Under the pieces are notes generated by a model, which worked only from the letters and a program-made list of their open reading frames with translations, was not told where the DNA came from and searched no databases. The translations under genes and the position numbers were made by a program. From the NCBI GenBank assembly GCA_020697375.1, contig JAJFBJ010000020.1, positions 1 to 51,596 of the forward strand: a stretch of DNA of 51,596 nt. Reading direction: 5' to 3'. The stretch comes from Nitrospira sp. (GTDB lineage: Bacteria; Nitrospirota; Nitrospiria; Nitrospirales; Nitrospiraceae). Position 1 is the first letter of the stretch; every line of letters begins with the position of its first letter. Below are positions 1-11,916 of the stretch, piece after piece.

Positions 1-167
1 AGAGTATTGACCTAGTCTCTGCTTGAAGTTTGCCGGGCGGTAGCAGAGTAGTTTGCGGATTCAGGCAAGCTCTGAATGCCTGAGAGCTCTTCGGGTCTCG
101 CTCTGGGCTGAGGAACTGGAAAGGTTGTCACCGTTGTGAAACGCAATGGCAGAACCACGGCAATGGG

Positions 168-359
168 CTATCTGGACTTCGGCAGAAGGCCCTTACGCTC
201 CAGTTCTTCAGTGTGCTTCGTCAGAACTTCAATAACGTAGTCTGGGATGCCTCGATGCCCCGCTAGGGCTGCGGCAGCTCGCAGCTTTCTGGCGAGGGAC
301 ATGGGGGCTTCTCGGATATATAAGACGGTCGTTTCTTTGTCGGACTTCGTTTGTGACAT
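168..359 (-). CDS. Small ribbon-helix-helix-like protein (antitoxin-type)
   Basis: A 63-residue basic protein. A short N-terminal strand (TTVLYIRE) is followed by two helices (SLARKLRAAAALAGH and IPDYVIEVLTKH), which fits the ribbon-helix-helix fold of small repressors and antitoxins. No toxin gene is visible beside it; the next gene is divergent and excisionase-like. It may be a regulator of the integrated element or a solitary antitoxin-like protein. The assignment rests on length and predicted strand-helix-helix pattern only, and no strong ribosome binding site is visible upstream. Confidence 0.5.
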   Translation of the reverse strand: MSQTKSDKETTVLYIREAPMSLARKLRAAAALAGHRGIPDYVIEVLTKHTEELERKGLLPKSR

Positions 360-511
360 TGCAACGCTAATGCCCTGTTACGGCATATTTGGTGACCATA
401 TGTTAGCAAAATAGTTGTTTGCTTGTCAATATATAGTGACTAGCTACGATAATACTGCTAGCATATCATGTCGTCCGTACGCACATGAGCATTAGGTCGG
501 ATGGCTGAATC

Positions 512-805
512 ATGTTGGTGATGGGAACAATTGGGCATGATGGGCAGGTGCTTTGGGACTGGGAGGATTTAAACAGTAATTCAATAAGGAGGCGTATGGA
601 GGAAATACGTAACCGGAGGGAGAGGGCGAAGAAGCGATTGTATCGCTTGCCAGAGGCAGCCGAGTATCTGGGGCGCTCAGAGTGGTCTGTGCGCCGGATG
701 ATATGGACGGGGGCCTTGCCATGTGTGAAACATGGGCGTCGTGTTCATGTAGACGTACAGGACATGGAAACGTTTATTGACCAAAACAAGGTCAAGGAAG
801 TTTAA
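512..805 (+). CDS. Excisionase-like helix-turn-helix DNA-binding protein
   Basis: A protein of up to 97 residues with a MerR/excisionase-type winged HTH in the C-terminal half: LPEAAEYLGRSEWSVRRMI is the HTH core and the KHGRRVHVDVQDMETFID stretch is the wing. In families such as Xis, proteins like this bend DNA at attachment sites and set the direction of integrase action. It lies about 70 bp upstream of the integrase in the same direction, which supports that role. The start is uncertain: an in-frame ATG at 596 follows an AAGGAGG sequence by only 3 nt, while the ATG at 512 has a weak ribosome binding site. Either start keeps the whole HTH. Confidence 0.7.
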   Translation: MLVMGTIGHDGQVLWDWEDLNSNSIRRRMEEIRNRRERAKKRLYRLPEAAEYLGRSEWSVRRMIWTGALPCVKHGRRVHVDVQDMETFIDQNKVKEV

Positions 806-877
806 AAATGGTAGAGGTCTAGCTATGGAGGCTGATAGAAACATTTACTGTTACCACCATCTTGGGCGGAGGTAGCC

Positions 878-4528
<3,651 letters not shown>

Positions 4529-4532
<4 letters not shown>

Positions 4533-4909
4533 ACCATAATCCGGGATTTTTGAAAATCGTGGAAGAAGCTAAACAACGTGTGCGCGAATGCATCGCGATC
4601 GATGTGAAAGCCAGGTTGGATCGAGCTGAACGGTTTCATTTCGTCGATGTGCGTGAAGATCATGAATATGAAGAAGAGCACGCGAGGGGAGCAATCCATC
4701 TCGGCAAGGGCGTCATCGAACGGGATATCGAGACGGTTCTTCCCAATAAAGAAGAGCCGATCGTCTTGTATTGCGGAGGCGGCTATCGGTCGTTGCTGGC
4801 GGCGGATAGCATACGGCAGATGGGCTATGGCAACGTCATATCCATGGACGGCGGGATGAAGGCCTGGCGCGCGGCCGGGTACCCCGTCGAAAAAGGCCGC
4901 CGCTCATAG
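4529..4909 (+). CDS. Single-domain rhodanese-like sulfurtransferase
   Basis: A 126-residue protein whose residues about 25-122 form one rhodanese domain. The active-site loop is YCGGGYRS, with the persulfide-forming Cys82. The FVDVREDHEYEEEHARGAIHL segment is the typical CH2A-like region, and GGMKAWRAAGYPVE closes the fold. Proteins of this type move sulfur or detoxify cyanide; the true acceptor is unknown. The GTG start overlaps the stop of the radical SAM gene, so translation is probably coupled. No signal peptide is visible, so a cytoplasmic location is inferred. Confidence 0.88.
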
Positions 4910-4912
4910 CGC

Positions 4913-5983
4913 ATGTCCTTTTCCAGGCGAGAATTATTCAATAATGCCGGGTTTGGGCTCCTCCTCTTTCCAGCATTGCTGCGATCCCCGCGGAACATCC
5001 TACGACAGTTGCTTTTCGATCCAGAGGGGCCTCTCGTGCCTCCCAAGCCGATTCTTCGCAATCCGTTTGTACAGGATGGCCGATCCCTGGTCGTTATTGT
5101 GCACGGCAAGAACCTTCGCCGCATGCTTTCGCGCGCCATCGAGTTGCTCGGAGGGATTGATCAATTGGGGCTGCGCGGGAAACGCGTGCTGTTGAAGCCC
5201 AATGTGTTGAACGACCGGCCTCCTCCCTCGACAACCAATCCCCGGGTAGTAGCAGCCATGGCGGAGATCGTGCAGGCGAATGGTGCTGCGGAGGTCATCG
5301 TGGCGGATGGATCAGGAATCATCCGACTCCCGACATCCGCCAACTTGATCAGCACCGGAATGCGGGCCGCGGCGGAGGCAGCAGGAGCCAAAGTCCTTGC
5401 ATTGGAGGATGAACCTTGGGTGCGGCTGGAGCCCCCCCAGGCCAAGGCTCTGAAACAGTTTTATTTTTCTGAACCGGTCTACTCAGCCGACGTTGTGATC
5501 AATATGCCGGTGATCAAAACGCACCGCTTTGCGGAGTTTTCCTGTAGCCTGAAAAACTTCGTGGGAGCCGTCCACCCACGGTACCGGCCGTCCGTGACGT
5601 TCTGGACCGGAGACTGGCATGAGCGTATAGCTGAATTGAATCTCGCCGTGCAACCCTCGCTGACGGTGGCCGACGGCACGATGACCATGATCGAAGGCGG
5701 TCCCACCTCGGGCACGGCGGCGCAGACGGATCTATTGCTCTGCAGCGGTGACCGCGTCGCAGCGGACCTGGTCGCCATCGCCTTACTGCGTTCATTCGGC
5801 GCCTGGCCCAAGCTGCAGGGCAAGCGGATAGGGAATCAGCGCCAAGTCAAGCGTGCAGCCGAGCTCGGGATGGGGATCGGATCGGGGCGTGACATCGAGG
5901 TGGTGAGTGAGGCGGTGGATCCGGCTCCACCAGCCTTCATTCAGCTGGTGGAGCACATTCAGCGGGATCTGCTCGACGCGTAA
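4913..5983 (+). CDS. DUF362 domain protein with a Tat-like N-terminus
   Basis: A 356-residue protein of the DUF362 family, whose function is poorly defined; some members sit beside iron-sulfur proteins. The N-terminus (SRRELFNNAGFGLLLFPALL) resembles a twin-arginine signal, so export in a folded state is likely. Conserved DUF362 blocks are LLKPNVLNDRPPPSTTNP, AEVIVADGSG, VINMPVIKTHRFAEFSCSLKNFVGAV and VADGTMTMIEGGPTSG. The ATG lies 3 bp after the rhodanese stop. It ends 3 bp from the convergent OmpH-like gene, leaving no room for a separate terminator. No ferredoxin motif is present in this copy. Confidence 0.8.
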   Translation: MSFSRRELFNNAGFGLLLFPALLRSPRNILRQLLFDPEGPLVPPKPILRNPFVQDGRSLVVIVHGKNLRRMLSRAIELLGGIDQLGLRGKRVLLKPNVLNDRPPPSTTNPRVVAAMAEIVQANGAAEVIVADGSGIIRLPTSANLISTGMRAAAEAAGAKVLALEDEPWVRLEPPQAKALKQFYFSEPVYSADVVINMPVIKTHRFAEFSCSLKNFVGAVHPRYRPSVTFWTGDWHERIAELNLAVQPSLTVADGTMTMIEGGPTSGTAAQTDLLLCSGDRVAADLVAIALLRSFGAWPKLQGKRIGNQRQVKRAAELGMGIGSGRDIEVVSEAVDPAPPAFIQLVEHIQRDLLDA

Positions 5984-5986
5984 CCA

Positions 5987-6544
5987 TTATTTGTTCGTGC
6001 GGTCGAATTCCTTGATGACCTGCTCGGTCAAATCGATCGCGTCTTTGTTGAAGATCACGATCTTTACCGTCTGTTCGCTTCCCTTGTCCAGCACCAGCTG
6101 ATAGCCGCTCTTGTCGGCGACTGTCTGAGTGGCCGTGGCAATTCGCTTCATATACTCGTCAACGAGTTCCTTTTGCTTGCCTTGCAATTCCTGATTAAAC
6201 TCCTGGGCGCGCTTCTGGTAGTCTTGAATCTTGCTGCGGAAGGAGGTTTCCTTTTCTTTCTTCTCGGTTTCACTCAGCTTGGAAGCCTGTTCCTTGAGCT
6301 GCTTTTCGCTGTTGCGTAATTCTTCCTCATCTCGAGACAACAGCTTTTGGCGTGTCGCCACATATTCCCGCAATCCGTCCAGCGCCCGCTTGCCGGCCTT
6401 GCTTTTCTCTAGAACCACTTGAGGGTCGATTACCCCCATCTTGAATTCTGCCGCCGGGCTCGTCGAGATTGCACCAAGAGTCCCCGCGACGAGAACGCCG
6501 ACCATTGCCGCCAGCCGGCCTACTCCTTGCCACTTCACACCCAT
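5987..6544 (-). CDS. OmpH/Skp-family periplasmic chaperone
   Basis: A 185-residue protein from ATG 6544, which follows a good AAAGGAG site. An N-terminal hydrophobic signal (LAAMVGVLVAGTLGAI) ends in a probable signal peptidase site before AEFKMGVIDPQVVLEKS, the typical OmpH/Skp opening strand. Residues about 60-140 are a long charged coiled coil (EEELRNSEKQLKEQASKL), forming the tentacles that hold unfolded outer-membrane proteins. The C-terminal LVLDKGSEQTVKIVIFNK closes the body domain. Family length and order match Skp. It is not beside bamA or lpxD here, unlike in many proteobacteria. Confidence 0.85.
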   Translation of the reverse strand: MGVKWQGVGRLAAMVGVLVAGTLGAISTSPAAEFKMGVIDPQVVLEKSKAGKRALDGLREYVATRQKLLSRDEEELRNSEKQLKEQASKLSETEKKEKETSFRSKIQDYQKRAQEFNQELQGKQKELVDEYMKRIATATQTVADKSGYQLVLDKGSEQTVKIVIFNKDAIDLTEQVIKEFDRTNK

Positions 6545-6745
6545 CTCGGAACTCCTTTCGCCGAATAAATATCCTCTGCTGCGAGCTTTGGGAGAATAGC
6601 CGCCGTGGGATACCCTGTCAAGAAGGGGCGATCTGCGCGGGAAAGGGATTTGACAGACCGGATCCCGGCGACTATAAGCCACGCAGGTCACAGTCACGGC
6701 ATACGAGCGTATGCTTCAACCGTCTCAATGAGAAAGGAGCCGTTG

Positions 6746-7147
6746 ATGCTTTCGGATCAGCAACAGGCCCATCGTCTGTTCGTGAAAGCGCTCCAACATG
6801 AACCGATCGGTTGCGAACATGCCGGCTGCCAGGGACCGGTCGAAACCATCGACCAGTCCCAAACACGCGATCGGGTCAAAACCTTCGATGTGCAATGCGA
6901 ACGCTGCGGCTGGCGCACCAGGATCACCGGTTGCGAACAGATCGCTCCGCCATGGGACAACGCTTCTCTGGAATTGATGGCCGACGAGCATCTCATGCAT
7001 CAGCAGCCGGTCTGTCCGTTCGATAATACGCCGGTTGTATTCATCTCGATGCCGAATCCGCGCCGAAAGGCCAAATACCGTCTGGCCTGTTTTTACTGCG
7101 GACGACAAACCGAAATGGATTGGCCGCCGCCGGAAAGTAAGCGCTAG
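6746..7147 (+). CDS. Zinc-ribbon-like protein of unknown function
   Basis: A 133-residue protein. ATG 6746 was chosen because AAAGGAG lies 6 nt upstream; longer in-frame starts lack a site. Cysteines are grouped as CEHAGC, CERC, CPFD and CFYC, suggesting two zinc-binding knuckles. The first half (DRVKTFDVQCERCGWRTRITG) looks like a zinc ribbon. No enzyme motif, signal or membrane segment is visible. It is transcribed away from the OmpH-like gene and towards the HD-GYP gene. I do not recognise a named family. Confidence 0.6.
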   Translation: MLSDQQQAHRLFVKALQHEPIGCEHAGCQGPVETIDQSQTRDRVKTFDVQCERCGWRTRITGCEQIAPPWDNASLELMADEHLMHQQPVCPFDNTPVVFISMPNPRRKAKYRLACFYCGRQTEMDWPPPESKR

Positions 7148-7187
7148 GGGATCTCGGTGAGAGAACTGTTTCAGGGAGGGTTGTTCG

Positions 7188-8771
7188 TTAGATGAAATAT
7201 CGGCTGGTGTCGAAGTGGTACTCGGTGTTGTCCACTAATCGCAGAATGCTGTGCCTGTATGTTCCCTCGTCGTTCTGCGCGGTGAGGTCGAATTCCGGGC
7301 CATTCTCGATAGGAACGCCTTCATCATCCGTAATGACCTTGACCAACGGGCGCTCGGCATTTTCCTTGTCAGCCGCAGGCTTCATCACGACGGCCAGCGG
7401 TCCGGAATCAAGTCTGACGAGACTACCGATCGGAACGATACCCACGCAATTGACGAAGAGCTTGAGCAAGACCGGATCGAACGATTGGCCGCTTTTGTTG
7501 AACATGAACTTGAGCACGTTTGCGGGCGACATCGGCTCGCGGCGATACACGCGTGATGAGGTCATGGCGTCATAACAATCGACGATGGTGATGATTCGGC
7601 TGGCGACCATTTGAGTCCAGGGAATCCGCAGCTTGGGGTAACCGGAATAGTCGTAGTTCATATGGTGCTCGAAGGAGGCTGCCGCCATCCTGGCCGGTAC
7701 GTTATTTATTCCTCTGGATCGTACGAGCGTGAAGATTCCTTCGGTCGGATGTGACCGCATGATGGTCCACTCTTCCGGAGTAAATTCACCGGGTTTGTTC
7801 AATACGTCCAAGGCGATGGCGCATTTTCCGACGTCGTGAAACAGCGCTGCCAATCCCAGATCGGCCAATTCGACTTTCGGGTAGCCAGCCCGGTTCCCGA
7901 GCGCCATCGCAAGGAGCGCCACGTTGACGGAATGGTTATGCGTATACTCATCGTGGCAGCGAAGCGTAGTCAGCCCCAGCAAGGTGGATTCATCGTGCTT
8001 CATCAGTTCGACGATGTTCTGGATCGCGCGTTTGGCCTGCTTGAAACTCACCGTCCCGCCGGCCCGGACGTTCTGGATCACATCCCCCACAGCCGACGCA
8101 GCTTTGGCATATCCGCCTTTGGCGACTGACTTGCCTTTTTGGTTAGGATCTTCCTGACCGGCGGGCAAATCCATTCTCCCACCCGCCGCCTGCCCTTCAT
8201 TGCCCTGTTGAATGGTGAGAACGCGTGGTTCTTCCAGCTCGATACCCGTGATCCCTGCGGCTTCCAAACCTTGCTGTAAGTCGGCAAGAACATGTTTGTC
8301 AGGATCGAGACTGACGAATAGATACGCGAACTCCCGGAGATCTTTGGATCCCACCGTCGAAGAAAACGACAGCCCACCGATCTTCCATCTGTTCAGCACT
8401 TCGATGATGCTGGCAAAGACCTGCATCTGTTGGGAGCTCATTTTGAGATGGCTGTCGCCGAGAAAGAGAAAATCATTCTGCAATCGCAATACGGCGGGTC
8501 TATCGGCGGCCAGCGTGTTGATGAGCGTCAACATCGAGTCCACCGGCTTGTCGAGCGCGGCGTTCGTGCGTCCGTGAATCCGAGAGGTTTTGATCAAGAC
8601 GTTCAGCTGGGTGACCAGTTGAATTCCAAGCATGGCGAGCTGCTGATCAAGGATGTCACCGGCTTCCGACCCCTTGGCGATCTTATTGGCCAGTGATCGC
8701 TCATGGGTGAGAATCGGATGGGCGCCGTCCGCGGAAGAAACAGATTGGATGGACGGACTCGCATCACTCAC
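7188..8771 (-). CDS. HD-GYP-type phosphodiesterase-like protein
   Basis: A 527-residue protein with a roughly 230-residue N-terminal region of unknown fold and an HD domain from about residue 270. The metal-binding HD pair is His312-Asp313 (LFHDVGK), with HNHSVN upstream. The GYP part reads HHMNYDYSGYP from His369: the GYP triad is present, but the Glu of the canonical HHE and the Gly of the canonical DG are replaced. HD-GYP proteins hydrolyse cyclic di-GMP; whether this variant does is uncertain. The start is GTG, 17 bp after the HEAT-repeat gene stop, so the two are probably one operon. No receiver or membrane segment is visible. Confidence 0.78.
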   Translation of the reverse strand: MSDASPSIQSVSSADGAHPILTHERSLANKIAKGSEAGDILDQQLAMLGIQLVTQLNVLIKTSRIHGRTNAALDKPVDSMLTLINTLAADRPAVLRLQNDFLFLGDSHLKMSSQQMQVFASIIEVLNRWKIGGLSFSSTVGSKDLREFAYLFVSLDPDKHVLADLQQGLEAAGITGIELEEPRVLTIQQGNEGQAAGGRMDLPAGQEDPNQKGKSVAKGGYAKAASAVGDVIQNVRAGGTVSFKQAKRAIQNIVELMKHDESTLLGLTTLRCHDEYTHNHSVNVALLAMALGNRAGYPKVELADLGLAALFHDVGKCAIALDVLNKPGEFTPEEWTIMRSHPTEGIFTLVRSRGINNVPARMAAASFEHHMNYDYSGYPKLRIPWTQMVASRIITIVDCYDAMTSSRVYRREPMSPANVLKFMFNKSGQSFDPVLLKLFVNCVGIVPIGSLVRLDSGPLAVVMKPAADKENAERPLVKVITDDEGVPIENGPEFDLTAQNDEGTYRHSILRLVDNTEYHFDTSRYFI

Positions 8772-8788
8772 GGGTCATATCCTTGTTG

Positions 8789-10645
8789 TTACGAATTCAC
8801 AGCCGAAGGAGCCGCATGCCGTTGCTGGCGACCGGCGGCGGAGAGAGCAACTCCACAGGCTTGTCGAACGGCCGTTCCGCCTTTCTTCCGGCCGAGTTCC
8901 AGGGCAGCCATGGCCGCAGGGGTTGCAAGTTTTCCGAGAATATCCGCCGCTAGCAGCGCGAGCTCTTCCTTTTTCTTTCGGTTGGTCCAGGACCACTCCG
9001 TCAACAATCCCTGCCAGTAGGGAACGGCTTCATCGGCGGCGGTCTGCTTCATCGCCAGGTAGACGGCGCGTTTTTCAGCCGGCGACCGGTCATGAAACTC
9101 GTCAGCCGTGACGAAGTTCGCCCAGGCCTGAAAGGCGGCACTGTATTGACCGGTGGAAAGCACTTTCATGGCGGTCAGACGAACCGTTTCATCGCCGTCG
9201 CCGAGCAGTCCGACCAATTTGGTTCCATTGCCCGACGGGCGCAGCACCGCCAGAAGCCGAAGCACATCCCGTCGTACGCCGGCATCCGGATGGCGCAGGG
9301 CCTTCTCGACGCTGTCGGCAAATCGGGAGTCGTTCCAACGGCCGAGGAGTGTGAGCAGGTTTTTCACATAGGCCGATCGTTTATCGGTCAAGCCCCGCAG
9401 GATCGGGTCGATATTGTTTTTGCCGATGGTCTGTAATGCCTCGACGACGACCGTTTGATGCGCGGGGACATCCAATCCGGCCAGAAGCGCGCAAAGCTCC
9501 GGCACGATGTGGTCCTTCATCATGAGCAGAAGAGTCAGCAGTCCTTCGGTTCTGGCGTGGGGCATTCGGTTCAGGTAGAGTCCGATGGCTTTCACTCGTT
9601 CCGGGCGGCTCAGCCCCTCGAACAGACCGGCGATTTGCTGCCTGTGCGCATCCGAAAGATCCGGGCGAACGGCATCGGTGTCCTGCAACAGGGTCAGCGC
9701 CGTTTCGATCACCGTCCATTGTCCATTGCGGATCAGCGCGTCCAGGATCTCGTTCCAGACTTCGAAGAGGGTAGTCAGTATCTTGGCTGATTGTTCCGAG
9801 GCAAGCACTGCCGTCAAGACATCGAGAATATACGTCGCGGCATCGCGGTTGGATTCCCTGGCGATTTCTTCGGCCAGGACATCGAGCTCCTGCGGGGACA
9901 CTTCATAGCCGACGACATTGGCTTGGAGGCGGCGATTTCTGGAGGCGCCGGCGCCGGTTGTCCCGCCGCCTTCCTCTTGAGCCGCACCGGGCCGAGATTC
10001 TTTGTCGCGGCACAGAATGGCGCGTTCACGGTCGAGGAGTTCACGCAGCGACGTCACGGCCATATTCATGAAGCCTTGCGTCTGCAATTCAAAAATATCG
10101 GGACCGAATGCGGACGACCTGACCAGTTCCTCCGCCGTGACGAGAGTAATGGAGCTCAGATTCCTGGCCCATAGACGAGTGACGATGTCGTCGTCCTCCA
10201 TTCTGTCCGCCTGGGCCTCTTCCGGTTCTGTTTCGCCGGATGACATGCCCCATAACGCGTCCAGAAAAAAGGAGAGATCCTGCTGGGAGAGCCCTTGATG
10301 AAAGGTCAACTCGCGAACGCCGTCCGAGTACATTTTGAACGCGATACTTTCTCCGGTCGCATCGCTCTCGGGCTGGTAGACGACTTCATTTTTGAAGAAC
10401 AATTGATTGCCTTGCACCAGAAAGGCGAGAAGGGCGTACTGCTGAAGATGCGCGGTGAGGTCATCGTAAAACTGCTGGAAGAACCTCTGGGCGACTGGGT
10501 TCGTCGCGCCATATGTTCGGGCGGACTTGGCCGCTTTGTCGAGCAGTTTGAGCAGCTGCTTGACGGAGGTGATTTCGGGATCGACTCCTTCTCTCACGAA
10601 GGGTTTGGGTGGAAGACCCCTGTCGGCGGATTGAGTAGATTCCAT
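8789..10645 (-). CDS. HEAT-repeat domain protein
   Basis: A 618-residue, mostly helical protein. The C-terminal half contains HEAT-like repeats (for example KALRHPDAGVRRDVLRLLAV and GLLGDGDETVRLTAMKVL), which form protein-binding solenoids. The N-terminal region (residues about 25-180) carries a TYGATNPVAQRFFQQFY-type segment similar in style to the start of the HD-GYP partner, so the two may share a domain. It lies first in a likely two-gene operon with the HD-GYP gene. No enzyme motif is seen; a scaffold role in cyclic-di-GMP signalling is an inference from context. Confidence 0.72.
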   Translation of the reverse strand: MESTQSADRGLPPKPFVREGVDPEITSVKQLLKLLDKAAKSARTYGATNPVAQRFFQQFYDDLTAHLQQYALLAFLVQGNQLFFKNEVVYQPESDATGESIAFKMYSDGVRELTFHQGLSQQDLSFFLDALWGMSSGETEPEEAQADRMEDDDIVTRLWARNLSSITLVTAEELVRSSAFGPDIFELQTQGFMNMAVTSLRELLDRERAILCRDKESRPGAAQEEGGGTTGAGASRNRRLQANVVGYEVSPQELDVLAEEIARESNRDAATYILDVLTAVLASEQSAKILTTLFEVWNEILDALIRNGQWTVIETALTLLQDTDAVRPDLSDAHRQQIAGLFEGLSRPERVKAIGLYLNRMPHARTEGLLTLLLMMKDHIVPELCALLAGLDVPAHQTVVVEALQTIGKNNIDPILRGLTDKRSAYVKNLLTLLGRWNDSRFADSVEKALRHPDAGVRRDVLRLLAVLRPSGNGTKLVGLLGDGDETVRLTAMKVLSTGQYSAAFQAWANFVTADEFHDRSPAEKRAVYLAMKQTAADEAVPYWQGLLTEWSWTNRKKKEELALLAADILGKLATPAAMAALELGRKKGGTAVRQACGVALSAAGRQQRHAAPSAVNS

Positions 10646-10796
10646 ACGTGTCAGTCGTACCCTGAGCTTTCTTCTTCGTCAAGGAAATAGCCGCTCCAAG
10701 CAGCATCGCATCGGCACGATTTCAGTACTGCTTGCCCGGATGCGCGACCGGGACCAGGCATTGCGCCCTGCGCTCCAGTGGCAGTAAGATTCTTTC

Positions 10797-11465
10797 GTGC
10801 AGCCCTTACACAGTCCCCCTCTCATCGTATGTTTCGGAGACAGTCTCACCGCCGGCTATCAAGCTCCCGGCCCTGTTCACCCTCATGGTCAGGAAACGCC
10901 TTATGGCCGGGTGTTGCAGGAGCGGATCGGGGACCGCGCCCGGGTGGATATCAGCGGGATGTGCGGCGAGGTGACCGGCGAAATGGTCCTGCGTTTTCGC
11001 GCCGACGTGCTCCATCGTCGTCCGCACAGGGTGATTATTCTCGGCGGGACGAATGATCTAGGATGGAATGCCGATCCGGCGGAGATTATGCGAAACCTCA
11101 CCAAGATGTATGAACTGTCACGGGCGGCTTCGATCGTCCCAATTCCGGTGACGGTACCTTCCATTCGCGTGGACCTGGCACGAGACGATCCGGACGCCGC
11201 TGCTTGGCTTGCAGCGCACATTCACCGGCGGCAGAGGTTGAATGCCTTGATCGCCGACTATGCCGGACGAAAAGGTTTGTCCTATTTCGATCTTTTCAGC
11301 GCGACGGCCGAACCGGATTCTCTTCTGCTTGCCGAACCCTACTCAAACGACGGACTCCATCTGACGACGAACGGCTATCATCTTTTCGGCAGGCTGCTGT
11401 ATGAGCAGCTGTTTGCTTCCGACCCAGCGTTCCTTCGCGTGACATCCCCGGACCAGGCGCAGTGA
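10797..11465 (+). CDS. SGNH/GDSL-family hydrolase
   Basis: A 222-residue single-domain hydrolase. Block I is CFGDSLTAGY with nucleophile Ser16, block III is GGTNDLGW (oxyanion Asn), and the block V Asp/His pair is in NDGLHLTTNGY. SGNH enzymes cleave esters of lipids, acylated sugars or thioesters; the substrate is not predictable here. There is no clear signal peptide. The TGA stop overlaps the start of the thioredoxin gene, so the pair is probably co-translated. It is divergent from the HEAT-repeat gene. Confidence 0.87.
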   Translation: MQPLHSPPLIVCFGDSLTAGYQAPGPVHPHGQETPYGRVLQERIGDRARVDISGMCGEVTGEMVLRFRADVLHRRPHRVIILGGTNDLGWNADPAEIMRNLTKMYELSRAASIVPIPVTVPSIRVDLARDDPDAAAWLAAHIHRRQRLNALIADYAGRKGLSYFDLFSATAEPDSLLLAEPYSNDGLHLTTNGYHLFGRLLYEQLFASDPAFLRVTSPDQAQ

Positions 11466-11779
11466 TGATCCGGGACATTACTGATCATGACTTTACCCGC
11501 GAGGTGGAGCAGGCCTCGATGCCGGTGCTCGTGGAATTCTGGCAACCGGGCTGCGGGCATTGCCGCGCTCTTTTGTCGCAATTAGAACAGTTGCAGCATG
11601 AGGTAGGCGAGTCGGTGCGAATTCTCAAGATGAACGTGCAGGAAAATTTTCAAATTCCCGCTGAACTGGAAGTTACCTCTCTCCCGGCGCTTGCGCTGTT
11701 CGAGCGGGGCGTATTCGTGCGATTTATCGGGGGGATCGGCAAAAAAGACGAAATTCGAAAACAGCTGCCGATATCCTAG
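11465..11779 (+). CDS. Thioredoxin-family protein
   Basis: A 104-residue thioredoxin-fold protein with the redox motif WQPGCGHC (Cys30, Cys33). CGHC, rather than CGPC, is the form typical of protein disulfide isomerases, so it may be less reducing than standard thioredoxin. The cis-proline is in TSLPALALF and the final GGIGKKDEIRKQL helix completes the fold. No signal peptide is seen. ATG 11465 overlaps the upstream stop; a GTG codon lies immediately before it in frame. It is likely translated with the SGNH hydrolase. Confidence 0.87.
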   Translation: MIRDITDHDFTREVEQASMPVLVEFWQPGCGHCRALLSQLEQLQHEVGESVRILKMNVQENFQIPAELEVTSLPALALFERGVFVRFIGGIGKKDEIRKQLPIS

Positions 11780-11860
11780 CAGGTTCCGGGAAGGATCATT
11801 TCGTGCATAGGCGAATCAGACAAGTTGAACAGCTGGGACCAGGAATGAGTTTTCCTGCCG

Positions 11861-11916
11861 GTAAGCCTCGACGCGCGGCGAGAATGCCGCCGGCGGACTT
11901 TTTCAGCAGCCTGCTA
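11861..11916 (-). repeat. Interspersed repeat copy R1
   Basis: On the minus strand this reads GCAGGCTGCTGAAAAAGTCC followed by GCCGGCGGCATTCTCGCCGC, matching the end of the other repeat copies near 19.6, 22.1, 39.9 and 42.6 kb. Only one terminal arm is clear, so this may be a truncated copy. It lies between the convergent thioredoxin and zwf genes, and its TAG supplies the zwf stop codon. Confidence 0.7.
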
